From NCBI RefSeq assembly GCF_004801285.1, contig NZ_SSNY01000014.1, positions 1 through 64,000 on the forward strand: a DNA stretch of 64,000 bases, written 5' to 3'. The number at the start of each line of letters is the position of its first letter. Position 1 is the first letter of the stretch. The notes under the pieces are model-generated. The model had not been told where the DNA came from and ran no database searches. It saw only the letters and a list, made by a program, of their open reading frames with translations. This DNA comes from Ollibium composti (GTDB lineage Bacteria; Pseudomonadota; Alphaproteobacteria; Rhizobiales; Rhizobiaceae). A program made the position numbers and the translations under genes. This document shows, one piece after another, positions 41,917-49,717 of this stretch.

Positions 41917-42094
41917 GGAACGGAATTTCTACCGGCGGGAGCCGACTTTCAGAAGCAACGGACTCGCGCGGACCGGCATCCAGCACAATCGCTTTTCCGA
42001 TTGCGGGAAAGGCGGAAGAAAAAATTTCCGTGTTCTCGCGCGAGCCTCGATAATGGCTTGCCGTTCGGCAAGAAGACAGGCCACCGGTTCTAAT

Positions 42095-42113
42095 TTCTAC
42101 TAGATTAGTAGAA
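42095..42113. promoter_or_regulatory. Perfect palindromic operator-like site upstream of cysG
   Basis: TTCTACTA-GAT-TAGTAGAA is a perfect 8-bp inverted repeat with a 3-base spacer. It is AT-rich in a very GC-rich region and lies between divergent cysG and the host-attachment gene (interval 41917-42225, otherwise featureless). It is a likely dimeric-regulator site; the regulator is unknown. Confidence 0.65.
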
Positions 42114-42225
42114 TTAAACGACTTCACTCATAGCCGCGCATTAATGGCCGGAACCGTGGCCATGTCCGCACGTTTGGCCAATAGCCGTTCACGGCTTGGA
42201 CAATCCCGATGCGGAAGGAAAAAAC

Positions 42226-42675
42226 ATGAACGATGTCATTCTCAAGCGCGGTTTGTGGGTGGTCGTCGCCGACGGTGAAAAGGCATTGTTCCTGAAGAAC
42301 GAGGGCGACGCGAAATTCCCGGACTTCCAGCTCGTACAGGAAATGGCGCAGGACAATCCGGCCACGCGCGAACAGGGCGCGGAGCGTCCCGGCCGCTACA
42401 GCAACGGCCCCTCCCCGCACAACAGCGCCTTCGCCGAAACAGACTGGCACCGGCTGAGCAAGGAGCGCTTCGCCGACGACATCGCCGAACGGCTCTACAA
42501 ACTCGCGCATGAAGGAAAGTTCGACGCCCTGATACTGATCGCCCCGCCACGGTTGCTGGGCGAAATGCGCAAGAAGCTGCACAAGGAAGTGCTGGACCGG
42601 CTCAGCGCCGAAATCCCGAAGACGCTGACCAACCAGCCGGTGTGGGACATCGAGGCGATACTGAAGGCAGCCTGA
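42226..42675 (+). CDS. Host attachment family protein (baeRF-like)
   Basis: The 149-residue protein matches the rhizobial 'host attachment' family (Pfam Host_attach), related to bacterial eRF1-like folds. It shows LKRGLWVVVADGEKALFLKNEG at the start and FDALILIAPPRLLGEMRKKLHKEVLDRLSAEIPKTLTNQP near the end. The original link to attachment in Agrobacterium is genetic; the molecular role is unknown. GGAAGGAAAA precedes the ATG at 42226. It is divergent from cysG across the palindromic site. Confidence 0.85.
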   Translation: MNDVILKRGLWVVVADGEKALFLKNEGDAKFPDFQLVQEMAQDNPATREQGAERPGRYSNGPSPHNSAFAETDWHRLSKERFADDIAERLYKLAHEGKFDALILIAPPRLLGEMRKKLHKEVLDRLSAEIPKTLTNQPVWDIEAILKAA

Positions 42676-42697
42676 CGAACGCGTCCGTGCCGTACCT

Positions 42698-44944
42698 TCA
42701 GCCGCCGCTCAGGATGTCGAGGATGGAGGTGCTCTTTTTCTTCAGCGGACCGCCGACGTCGCCCGGCGGCACCGGCCGCCTGATCGACGCGGTCGGAGCC
42801 GTATCTTCGCCCGGCATGCCGAAGCCGCCGGCATCGACCGTCTCGGTTGCCGGCTGCGACGGTTGTCTCGACGCCGTCGGAACCGCTTGCCGGGCCTGTC
42901 CGGTACCCACCGCGGTGGACGGCACCGGTGCTGGGCCGTCGTCCTGGACGATGGCGTCGGCGGGCGCCCGCTTCCAGCCACCGGGCAGCGGCCTGACCGG
43001 CACGCCCTCATGCGCGGCCAGCATGAATTCATGCCAGGCCTGCGCCGGCAGCGTGCCGCCGGTCACCTTCTTCATCGGCGAACCGTTGTCGTTGCCGAAC
43101 CACACGCCGGTGGTGAGGTTTGCGGTGTAGCCGACGAACCAGGCATCGCGCGAATTCTGGCTGGTGCCGGTCTTGCCGGCGGATGGCCAGCCGAAGGCCG
43201 CCTTCTTCGCCGTGCCGCCGACCTGGACCGTGCCCGCCATCATCGAGTTCATCATGCCGACGATCTCGGGTTTGACGACGCGCGGCGTGTTGCCGCCGTC
43301 ATTGGCATAGAGAAGCTTGCCGTCGGCGGTGGTGATGCGGCGGATGAAACGGATTTCAGGTCGGTAACCGCCGTTGGCGAAGGGCACGTAGGCGGCCGTC
43401 AGTTCCAGCGGCGTGACTTCCGACGTGCCGAGCGCGATCGAGGTGTTGGCGGTCAGGTCGGACTGGATTCCCATACGGTGCGCCGCCTCGACGACCGCGT
43501 TCGGGCCAACCTCCATGGTGAGCTGGGCGGCGACCGAGTTGAGCGACTTCGCCAGCGCCGTCGCCAGCGTCACCTTGCCGTAATACTTGCCGCCGAAATT
43601 GGTCGGCGTCCACTTGCCGATCCTGATCGGCGCGTCGTTGCGAACGCTGTCGGGCGTGCGCCCGGCCTCGAGCGCGGCCATGTAGACGAAGGGCTTGAAG
43701 GCCGAGCCAGGCTGGCGCTTCGCCTCCGAGGCGCGGTCGAACTGGCTGGTCGAATAATCGTAGCCGCCGACCATGGCGCGCACCGCGCCGGAACTGTCGA
43801 TGGAAACCAGCGCGCCCTGGCTGACATTGAGCTTCTTGCCGTTCTGGTCGATCAGCTCGCGGATCGATTTCTCGGCGATCTTCTGCAAGGTGAGGTCCAC
43901 CGTCGTGTCGACGACGATGTCGCCCTGCACCTCGCCGATCAGGTCGGGCAGTTCCTCCATTACCGTGTCGGCGACGTAGTTCTCCGATCCGGTCCAGTAG
44001 GAGGGGGCGCGCGTCGCCGGCGCGCTCATGGCCGTCGCCACCTGCTTGGCCGAGACCATGCCCTCGTCCTGCATGGCGGCGAGCACCAGTTGCGCCCGTT
44101 CCTCCGCCGCCTTCGGGTCACGCGCCGGCGACAGCCGGGACGGCGCCTTGAGCAGGCCCGCGAGCAATGCCGCTTCCGACAGGGTGACGTCGCGCGCGCT
44201 CTTGCCGAAATAGCGCCGCGAGGCGGCTTCCACGCCATAGGCGCCCGAACCGAAATAGACCCGGTTCAGATACATCTGCAGGATCTGGTCCTTGCTGTCC
44301 TTGTGCTCCAGCCACAGCGCGAGCAGCACCTCCTGCACCTTGCGCTCCAGCGTCCGGTCGGGCTTGAGGAACAGGTTCTTGGCGAGCTGCTGCGTCAGCG
44401 TCGAACCGCCCTGGCTGAAGCGGCCGCCGAGCACGTTGGTGACCATGGCGCGCGTGAGCCCGATCGGATCGATGCCGAAATGCGAATAGAAGCGGCGATC
44501 CTCGATGGCGACGACCGCCTCGGGAATGTAGGGCGACATTTCCTTCAGGGTGAGCGCCTCGCCGCCGCTCATGCCGCGATTGGCGATCAGCTTGCCGTCG
44601 ACCGAGACGATCTTGATGTTGGGGGCGCGGTCGGGGATTTCCCAGGTCGTCGCGGCCGGCATCTTGGCGCCGTAGTAGACGACGATGCCGGCGGCGGCGA
44701 TGCCGCCCCAGATGGCGAGCACGAAACACCAGTAGACCAGCCGGCCGAAGATGCCGAGCATGCCCCGCCCGGAACGGCCACGGCGGCGCCGGTCCTTCAC
44801 CTTGGAGGATTTGCGCTTGGGCGCGGCTTTGCGGCGGCTCGGCACGACGCGGTCCTCCTCGCGCACCGAGAACCCGTCCTCCGGCGCCGTACGCGACGGC
44901 TCACCGAAACTCGGCTCGATGCGTCTGTCCCTGCGGCCCGCCAT
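42698..44944 (-). CDS. Bifunctional penicillin-binding protein 1A family
   Basis: The 748-residue inner-membrane peptidoglycan synthase has a basic cytoplasmic tail, one membrane helix (about 65-92), a GT51 glycosyltransferase domain (AIEDRRFYSHFGID with the catalytic Glu, QGGSTLTQQLAKNLF) and a transpeptidase domain (SxxK in RQPGSAFKPF, SLN in KSLNSVAAQ, KTG in SAGKTGTSQNSRDAWF). A Pro/Thr-rich tail follows. It is larger than the monofunctional enzymes and matches rhizobial PBP1A-type proteins. Divergent from the SH3 protein gene by 283 bp in which I see no feature. Confidence 0.94.
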   Translation of the reverse strand: MAGRRDRRIEPSFGEPSRTAPEDGFSVREEDRVVPSRRKAAPKRKSSKVKDRRRRGRSGRGMLGIFGRLVYWCFVLAIWGGIAAAGIVVYYGAKMPAATTWEIPDRAPNIKIVSVDGKLIANRGMSGGEALTLKEMSPYIPEAVVAIEDRRFYSHFGIDPIGLTRAMVTNVLGGRFSQGGSTLTQQLAKNLFLKPDRTLERKVQEVLLALWLEHKDSKDQILQMYLNRVYFGSGAYGVEAASRRYFGKSARDVTLSEAALLAGLLKAPSRLSPARDPKAAEERAQLVLAAMQDEGMVSAKQVATAMSAPATRAPSYWTGSENYVADTVMEELPDLIGEVQGDIVVDTTVDLTLQKIAEKSIRELIDQNGKKLNVSQGALVSIDSSGAVRAMVGGYDYSTSQFDRASEAKRQPGSAFKPFVYMAALEAGRTPDSVRNDAPIRIGKWTPTNFGGKYYGKVTLATALAKSLNSVAAQLTMEVGPNAVVEAAHRMGIQSDLTANTSIALGTSEVTPLELTAAYVPFANGGYRPEIRFIRRITTADGKLLYANDGGNTPRVVKPEIVGMMNSMMAGTVQVGGTAKKAAFGWPSAGKTGTSQNSRDAWFVGYTANLTTGVWFGNDNGSPMKKVTGGTLPAQAWHEFMLAAHEGVPVRPLPGGWKRAPADAIVQDDGPAPVPSTAVGTGQARQAVPTASRQPSQPATETVDAGGFGMPGEDTAPTASIRRPVPPGDVGGPLKKKSTSILDILSGG

Positions 44945-45227
44945 GCGCTGCCCTTTCGTCCCCGTGCCGATGGCGTCCCGGTTGAAGGGTAGATGCGGCG
45001 GTTTAAGGGCGGGTTAAGGCAACGGTTTACCAGCACTTTGAAATCCTTGACGAATTCTTAAATTCACGATGGCTCTCGCGACTCCAGGCATCGGCCCCGA
45101 CAGGCTCCGCGCAAGCTTATCGAGGCCCGCGTCGTCATCCAGCCGAGCTTTCTCGCGGAGCCTTAAAGCAGGAACTAAAAAAGGAAGACCTCGTTTACCC
45201 GCCGAGGGATCAACAGGAGACGACGTC

Positions 45228-45896
45228 ATGAAAACACTTCTGCTAGCTTCGGCCCTCGGGCTTTCCATGACCTCTTTTGCGCTCGCCGACACTGCTGTGG
45301 TCGCGACGACCGATCTCAATCTGCGCGCAGGCCCCGGATCCCAGTACCCGGTCGTCGGCGTCATCGGCGCGGGCCAGTCCACCATGGTCAAGGGCTGCAT
45401 CAACCAGGGCAAATGGTGCAACGTCAGCACCGGCTCGGAAGACGCCTGGGCCTATTCGGACTATCTCGCCATGGATTCCAACGGAACGCAGGTCGTCCTT
45501 ACCGACCGCTCCCCCGATGCGGGGATCGCCGTGGTTGAAGCGCCCGCCCGCATAAGCAACGGCGATGCCGGTGCAATGGCCGGTGGCGTGACCGGCGCCA
45601 TCATCGGCGCGGTGGCCGGCGGCCCGGTTGGCGCCGCCATCGGCGGTGCCGCGGGTACGGTGGCCGGTGGCGCCGCCGGCACGATCACGCCCCCACCCCA
45701 AACGGTCCGCACCTATGTCACGGCGCACCGCACGGAACCCGTCTATCTTGACGGTGAGGTCGTTGTCGGCGCCGGGTTGCCCGACACGGTATCGCTGGCC
45801 GAAATCCCCGACTACGACTACCGCTATGCCTATATCAACGGCCAGCCGGTGCTCGTGGACGCGCATTCGCGCAGGATCGTCTACGTCGTCAGGTAA
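45228..45896 (+). CDS. Secreted SH3-domain protein with glycine zipper and DUF1236
   Basis: The 222-residue precursor has a signal peptide (MKTLLLASALGLSMTSFALA). A bacterial SH3 domain (about 20-80, TTDLNLRAGPGSQYPVVGVIGAG) is followed by a Gly/Ala zipper that may insert in membrane (about 120-150, AMAGGVTGAIIGAVAGGPVGAAIGG) and a C-terminal DUF1236 region (YVTAHRTEPVYLDGEVVVGAGLP). SH3b domains bind cell-wall peptides. CAGGAGACG precedes the start at 45228, and a strong terminator follows the stop. Confidence 0.88.
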   Translation: MKTLLLASALGLSMTSFALADTAVVATTDLNLRAGPGSQYPVVGVIGAGQSTMVKGCINQGKWCNVSTGSEDAWAYSDYLAMDSNGTQVVLTDRSPDAGIAVVEAPARISNGDAGAMAGGVTGAIIGAVAGGPVGAAIGGAAGTVAGGAAGTITPPPQTVRTYVTAHRTEPVYLDGEVVVGAGLPDTVSLAEIPDYDYRYAYINGQPVLVDAHSRRIVYVVR

Positions 45897-45910
45897 CCGG
45901 CGTTTTCAGG

Positions 45911-45942
45911 AAAGACCGCCCGCCAGCCGGGCGGTCTTTTTT
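45911..45942 (+). terminator. Rho-independent terminator
   Basis: AAAGACCGCCCG pairs perfectly with CGGGCGGTCTTT (12 bp, 5-base loop) and is followed by a T-run. It lies 14 bp after the SH3-protein stop and is the clearest intrinsic terminator in the window. Confidence 0.92.
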
Positions 45943-46116
45943 GTGTCGGCAATTTCCATGGGTGACAAAAATTCGCCGTCAATGACGCGCAAGGAACTCC
46001 GTCATTGATGCGACGAAATTTATCGATGCGAGGGGAACCGGATTTATTCCGGCGCGTTGACGGAGCATTAGCGGACAATCTGCGGCCGTCTTTTCGCAGC
46101 TTCTGGGAGGAAGTCG

Positions 46117-46416
46117 ATGAATCGCCTGCAATTCTTTTCTCCGGTGCGGCTATCGCGCGGGCATGGACATCCGGTCGAGGAGATCGACAGCGTGGCGGAT
46201 GCGATGGTGTTCCTGCGCGAATGGCCGAAGGGACGGCGCGGGCCGGTCTATCGTTGCGCCCTGAATTGCTGCACGGCCGCGATGGCATCCCAGATGAGCG
46301 CTGAAGAAGCCCGCAAGTCCTTTGCCGGCTTTGCCCGCATCACCGGCCTTCTGGTCGATGGCGGCCCTTCGCCGGTGGTAGCGGAACGGCGCGGGACAAT
46401 GCGGCACGCCAGCTAA
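46117..46416 (+). CDS. DUF982-family protein
   Basis: The 99-residue second DUF982 member in the window contains IDSVADAMVFLREWPKGRRGPVYRCALNCCTAAMASQMSAEEARKSFAGFARITGLLVD, matching the WP-centred core and C-terminal helix of the family. It has an unusual CALNCC. No function is known. A short in-frame stop-free stretch lies upstream, but the ATG at 46117 gives the normal length and follows GGGAGGAAGTCG. Confidence 0.8.
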   Translation: MNRLQFFSPVRLSRGHGHPVEEIDSVADAMVFLREWPKGRRGPVYRCALNCCTAAMASQMSAEEARKSFAGFARITGLLVDGGPSPVVAERRGTMRHAS

Positions 46417-46478
46417 CGGGCGTCAGGGTGCAAAGAGCGGGCTCAGCCGCGCGCCGCCTTTGCTGCCGCTTTGGAAAA

Positions 46479-46625
46479 TCAATTCTTCTGAATCGATATG
46501 CCGTTGTCGTCGATCTTGAGTTCGACACCTTCGGGCTTGCTTTCCTGGCGCCAGATATAGGCGCCAAGCACGATGACGACGACGACGAGCGCGCCGATGA
46601 GGAGGTAAAGCATATTCCGGCTCAC
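46479..46625 (-). CDS. Small single-pass membrane protein
   Basis: This 48-residue gene is easily missed. From a GTG at 46625 (AGGGAG about 8 bases upstream) it reads SRNMLYLLIGALVVVVIVLG followed by a short charged part ending DNGISIQKN. The first 25 residues form one membrane helix with a short positive stretch; the tail is acidic and hydrophilic. It lies 28 bp after the GlsB-type gene on the same strand, so the two are probably cotranscribed. The function is unknown. Confidence 0.65.
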   Translation of the reverse strand: MSRNMLYLLIGALVVVVIVLGAYIWRQESKPEGVELKIDDNGISIQKN

Positions 46626-46653
46626 GGCGCGCTCCCTGGTCTGCAGGCCGGCG

Positions 46654-46908
46654 TCAGGCGGATTTCACCAGCCGGATCAGCACCAGCAGGATGATGGCGC
46701 CGATCGCGGCATGAATGATCGCCGCCAAGATACCCGAGCCCAGACTGATATTGAGCGCCGGAAACAGCCATCCGGCGATCAGCGCGCCGACGATGCCGAC
46801 GACGATGTTGCCGAGCAGCCCGAAGCCGTAGCCCTTGACGATGAGGCCGGCGAGCCAGCCGGCGATGGCACCGATGATGAGAAAGACGATGAGGCTTTCA
46901 ACGCCCAT
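46654..46908 (-). CDS. GlsB/YeaQ/YmgE-family stress-response membrane protein
   Basis: The 84-residue protein has three hydrophobic helices with the family pattern (GAIAGWLAGLIVKGYGFGLLGNIVVGIVGALIAGWLFP and a C-terminal GAIILLVLIRLVK). These 'transglycosylase-associated' proteins are widespread and stress-induced but have no enzymatic activity shown. It is followed on the same strand by the 48-residue membrane protein. Confidence 0.9.
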   Translation of the reverse strand: MGVESLIVFLIIGAIAGWLAGLIVKGYGFGLLGNIVVGIVGALIAGWLFPALNISLGSGILAAIIHAAIGAIILLVLIRLVKSA

Positions 46909-47018
46909 GGTATTCCCTCCTTGTGCGGAGCGGCGTCGGCGCTTGAAGCACCGAATCGCTCTCCGGTTGCAACGATGCCGAACCTATTGAAAAACGTGCC
47001 GGCGCGCCAGCGGCCCTC

Positions 47019-47216
47019 TTACGCGTCATCGTCGGAAGCCGGCCGCCAGCTCGACGGCTCGATCCGTTTCTTGGTGTCGCTGTCGATATAGGTCCACCAG
47101 CCGCCGTCCTCCCAGCGCGCCAGCGACTCGCTGGTCACCCCGTCCCCGTCCGTCCACGAGACGGTGACCTGCGAGCCGTCCTTCGGCGCGCTGGCGATCG
47201 GTTTGCGCTCGGTCAT
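47019..47216 (-). CDS. Small conserved-looking hypothetical protein
   Basis: The 65-residue acidic protein starts MTERKPIASAPKDGSQVTVSW and contains SESLARWEDGGWWTYIDSDTKKRIEPSSW. This resembles short DUF551-like proteins in which a KDGxxV strand is followed by a WxxGxWW segment. No enzyme motif, signal peptide or membrane helix is visible. The start at 47216 has GAGGGGATTG upstream and is chosen over a longer form. It lies between GlsB and RNase D on the same strand. Confidence 0.65.
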   Translation of the reverse strand: MTERKPIASAPKDGSQVTVSWTDGDGVTSESLARWEDGGWWTYIDSDTKKRIEPSSWRPASDDDA

Positions 47217-47273
47217 GGCAATCCCCTCAAATTCATCCGCGCGACACAACGCGGATGCCGCATCCGGGTTCCG

Positions 47274-47897
47274 TCAGCTATGGGCGAAGATATCTTCCTC
47301 GGCCCAACCCATAAGGTCGAGCTTCGCCCGCGTCGGCAGGAAACGGAAGCACGCTTCCGCCTCCTTCGTGCGCCCATCGCGGGCGAGCCGTCCGGCCAGG
47401 ACGTCGCGCAGCCGGTGCAGGTAGAGCACGTCCGAAGCGGCATATTCGAGCTGCTCGGGCGACAGCGTCTCCGCCGCCCAGTCGGACGACTGCTGCTGCT
47501 TCGACAGGCTGACGCCGAGCAGTTCGTTGCAAATATCCTTCAGTCCGTGCCGGTCGGTGTAGGTGCGCGTCAGCCTCGACGCGATCTTGGTGCAGAACAC
47601 CGGCTCGGCCATGACGCCGAGGGCGTGGTAGAGCACGGCGATGTCGAAACGGCCGTAGTGGAACAGCTTGGTGATCCGGCGGTTGCGCAGCAATGCGGCG
47701 AGGTTCGGCGCCCGCCGCTGGCCGGCCGCGATCTGCACCACGTCGGCGCTGCCGTCGCCGGGCGAAAGCTGCACCACGCACAGCCGGTCGCGATGCGGGT
47801 TCAGCCCCAGCGTCTCGGTGTCGATGGCGACCGCCTCGACATCGTAGTGCGAAAGATCGGGCAGGTCGCCCTTGTGGAAGCGGATGGTGCTCGTCAT
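47274..47897 (-). CDS. rnd: Ribonuclease D-like 3'-5' exonuclease
   Basis: The 207-residue DEDDy exonuclease has Exo I (VAIDTETLGLNP), Exo II (LFHYGRFDIAVLYHAL) and Exo III (YAASDVLYLHRL). It lacks the HRDC domains of full RNase D, as do many alphaproteobacterial forms, and is likely to trim tRNA or other RNA 3' ends. In many rhizobia this gene precedes lptC; here it is the downstream partner of a dipeptidase, with 10 bp between them. Confidence 0.9.
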   Translation of the reverse strand: MTSTIRFHKGDLPDLSHYDVEAVAIDTETLGLNPHRDRLCVVQLSPGDGSADVVQIAAGQRRAPNLAALLRNRRITKLFHYGRFDIAVLYHALGVMAEPVFCTKIASRLTRTYTDRHGLKDICNELLGVSLSKQQQSSDWAAETLSPEQLEYAASDVLYLHRLRDVLAGRLARDGRTKEAEACFRFLPTRAKLDLMGWAEEDIFAHS

Positions 47898-47907
47898 CGC
47901 CCGGCCC

Positions 47908-49293
47908 TCACCGTGTCAGAGCGTCGAGGATGCGCGCCCACGAGCGCTGCCCCTTGTGAAAGGAAGCGAGATCGTACTTCTCGTTCGGCGAGTGGATGCG
48001 GTCGTCCGACAGCGCGAAGCCGACCAGCAGCGATTCCATGCCGAGATAGGTCTGGAAATCGCCGACCACGGGGATCGAACCGCCGCTGCCCACCGTCACC
48101 GCCGGCTTCGACCACTCCTCGGTCAGCGCATTGCGCGCCTTGGTCAGGAACGGCGAATCGTAGGCAAGCTGGATCGCCGGCGATCCGCCATGCTGGTGGA
48201 ACTCGATACGGCAGTCGGCCGGCAGGCGCTCGGAAGCGAACTGCCGGAAGGCGGTCCGGATTTTCTTCGGGTCCTGGCTGTGGACCAGCCGGAACGACAC
48301 TTTCGCAGATGCTTGTGCTGCGATCACCGTCTTGAAGCCCTTGCCCTCGTAACCGCCGGAAATGCCGTTGAACTCGGCCGTCGGCCGCGCCCACACCATT
48401 TCCAGAACCGAGCGGCCCTTCTCGCCTGCCGGGATGGACAGGCCGATCGGCTCGAGGAAGCTTTCCGCGGTCTCGCCGAGCGATTCCCAGGCCTTAAGCA
48501 CTTGCGAGGGCGTTTCCTCCACCCCGTCGTAGAAGCCGGGGATGGTGATGCGGCCGGTCTCGTCGTGGATGTCTGCGAGGATCTTCGAAAGGATGCGGAT
48601 CGGATTGGCCGCCGGGCCGCCATACATGCCCGAATGAAGGTCGCGATTGGCCGCCTTGACGACGACCTCCTCGCCCACCAGCCCGCGCAGCGAGGTGCAG
48701 ATGGAGGGCGTCTCGCGGTTCCACATGTCGGTGTCGCAGACCAGCGCGAAATCGGCCTTCAATTCCTCGGCATTGGCCTCAAGGAACGGCTTCAGGGATG
48801 GCGAACCGCTCTCCTCCTCGCCCTCGAACAGCAGCGTGATCCGGCACGGCAGCGAGCCATGCACCGCCTTCCAGGCGCGGCAGGCCTCGACGAACAGCAT
48901 GAGCTGCCCCTTGTCGTCGGACGAACCGCGCCCGGTGATGACCTTGCGGCCCGGCTCCATCTCCTTGACCTTCGGATCGAACGGATCGTCCTCCCACAGC
49001 TCCAGCGGATCGACCGGCTGCACGTCGTAGTGGCCATAGAACAGGATATGCGGGCTGCCGGCCGGACCGTCGTGATGCGCGACCACCATCGGGTGGCCGG
49101 GCGTCACCCTGACCGAAGCGTCGAAGCCGATCGTCTTCAGGTCGGCCACCAGCCATTCGGCGGCGCTCCGGCAATCCGCGGCGAAAGCCGGATCGGTGGA
49201 GATCGACTTGATCCGGAGCAGCTTGAAAAGCCGCTCCAGGCTCTGGTCGAGATTCTGGTCGAGTCGGTCGAGGACGGAGGAAATTGCGGACAT
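47908..49293 (-). CDS. M20-family dipeptidase / metallopeptidase
   Basis: The 461-residue cytoplasmic peptidase has the metal-binding pattern of M20 enzymes: HILFYGHYDVQPVDPLELWEDDPF, the GRGSSDDKGQ segment with the bridging Asp, and FEGEEESGSPSL carrying the catalytic Glu. A dimerisation lobe follows (DLHSGMYGGPAANP). It resembles CNDP-type dipeptidases. The ATG at 49293 is used; a TTG two codons upstream is possible. A probable small RNA is encoded upstream on the same strand. Confidence 0.92.
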   Translation of the reverse strand: MSAISSVLDRLDQNLDQSLERLFKLLRIKSISTDPAFAADCRSAAEWLVADLKTIGFDASVRVTPGHPMVVAHHDGPAGSPHILFYGHYDVQPVDPLELWEDDPFDPKVKEMEPGRKVITGRGSSDDKGQLMLFVEACRAWKAVHGSLPCRITLLFEGEEESGSPSLKPFLEANAEELKADFALVCDTDMWNRETPSICTSLRGLVGEEVVVKAANRDLHSGMYGGPAANPIRILSKILADIHDETGRITIPGFYDGVEETPSQVLKAWESLGETAESFLEPIGLSIPAGEKGRSVLEMVWARPTAEFNGISGGYEGKGFKTVIAAQASAKVSFRLVHSQDPKKIRTAFRQFASERLPADCRIEFHQHGGSPAIQLAYDSPFLTKARNALTEEWSKPAVTVGSGGSIPVVGDFQTYLGMESLLVGFALSDDRIHSPNEKYDLASFHKGQRSWARILDALTR

Positions 49294-49405
49294 GAGCAAA
49301 AGGCCTTTCAGATTTGCGGCGCAACCCTAATGGGCCAAACCGCAAACGAAAAGCCCGGCGAGATTAGGCCATGACGGAAAAGCAGAGGCGAGGTCTTTTC
49401 GAGGC

Positions 49406-49493
49406 AAAAAAAGACCGCCGTGGCGGAGGGGGAAACCACGGCGGTCCTACTCGAAACGTTGCGGCAGCCCGGAGAGGGGGATAGGCTGCCGCA
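49406..49493 (-). ncRNA. Putative small RNA with twin hairpins and terminator
   Basis: On the minus strand, a 10-bp stem (49460-49469 with 49484-49493) is followed by an 11-bp stem (49413-49423 with 49436-49446) and seven Us, an intrinsic terminator. Both loops contain UCCCCCUC next to a UCCG or CCG. CTATAC (minus strand, 49502-49507) could serve as -10, giving a start near 49495 and an RNA of about 85-90 nt. C-rich loops of this kind resemble anti-Shine-Dalgarno loops of trans-acting rhizobial sRNAs. The interval 49294-49717 holds no gene. Confidence 0.55.
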
Positions 49494-49717
49494 GGTGTCC
49501 GGTATAGGCGGGGGACGGGCCTTGCTCCGGACTTCGGCGAAAACTGCCGATGCCTGCTATCTGTGTCTGGGAACGTGGCGATTCAAGGGCACGAAGATTA
49601 CATCTTTGTAATATGCCCGTGAGGTCCTGACGGCTCCTGTCAGGACATTGCTGGAACTGTCCGTTGCCGCGCCGTTAGGCGTGGACCGCGCCGCCCAGCC
49701 GCGCTATCGGTGACGCC

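Noticed and set aside
42863..44992. Plus-strand open frame of 709 codons opposite PBP1A
   Set aside because: Antisense of a clear bifunctional PBP gene; Arg-rich low-complexity protein without start context.
49420..49611. Short plus-strand open frame of 63 codons in the interval before polA
   Set aside because: It runs through the twin hairpins of the putative small RNA and has no ribosome binding site or convincing composition.
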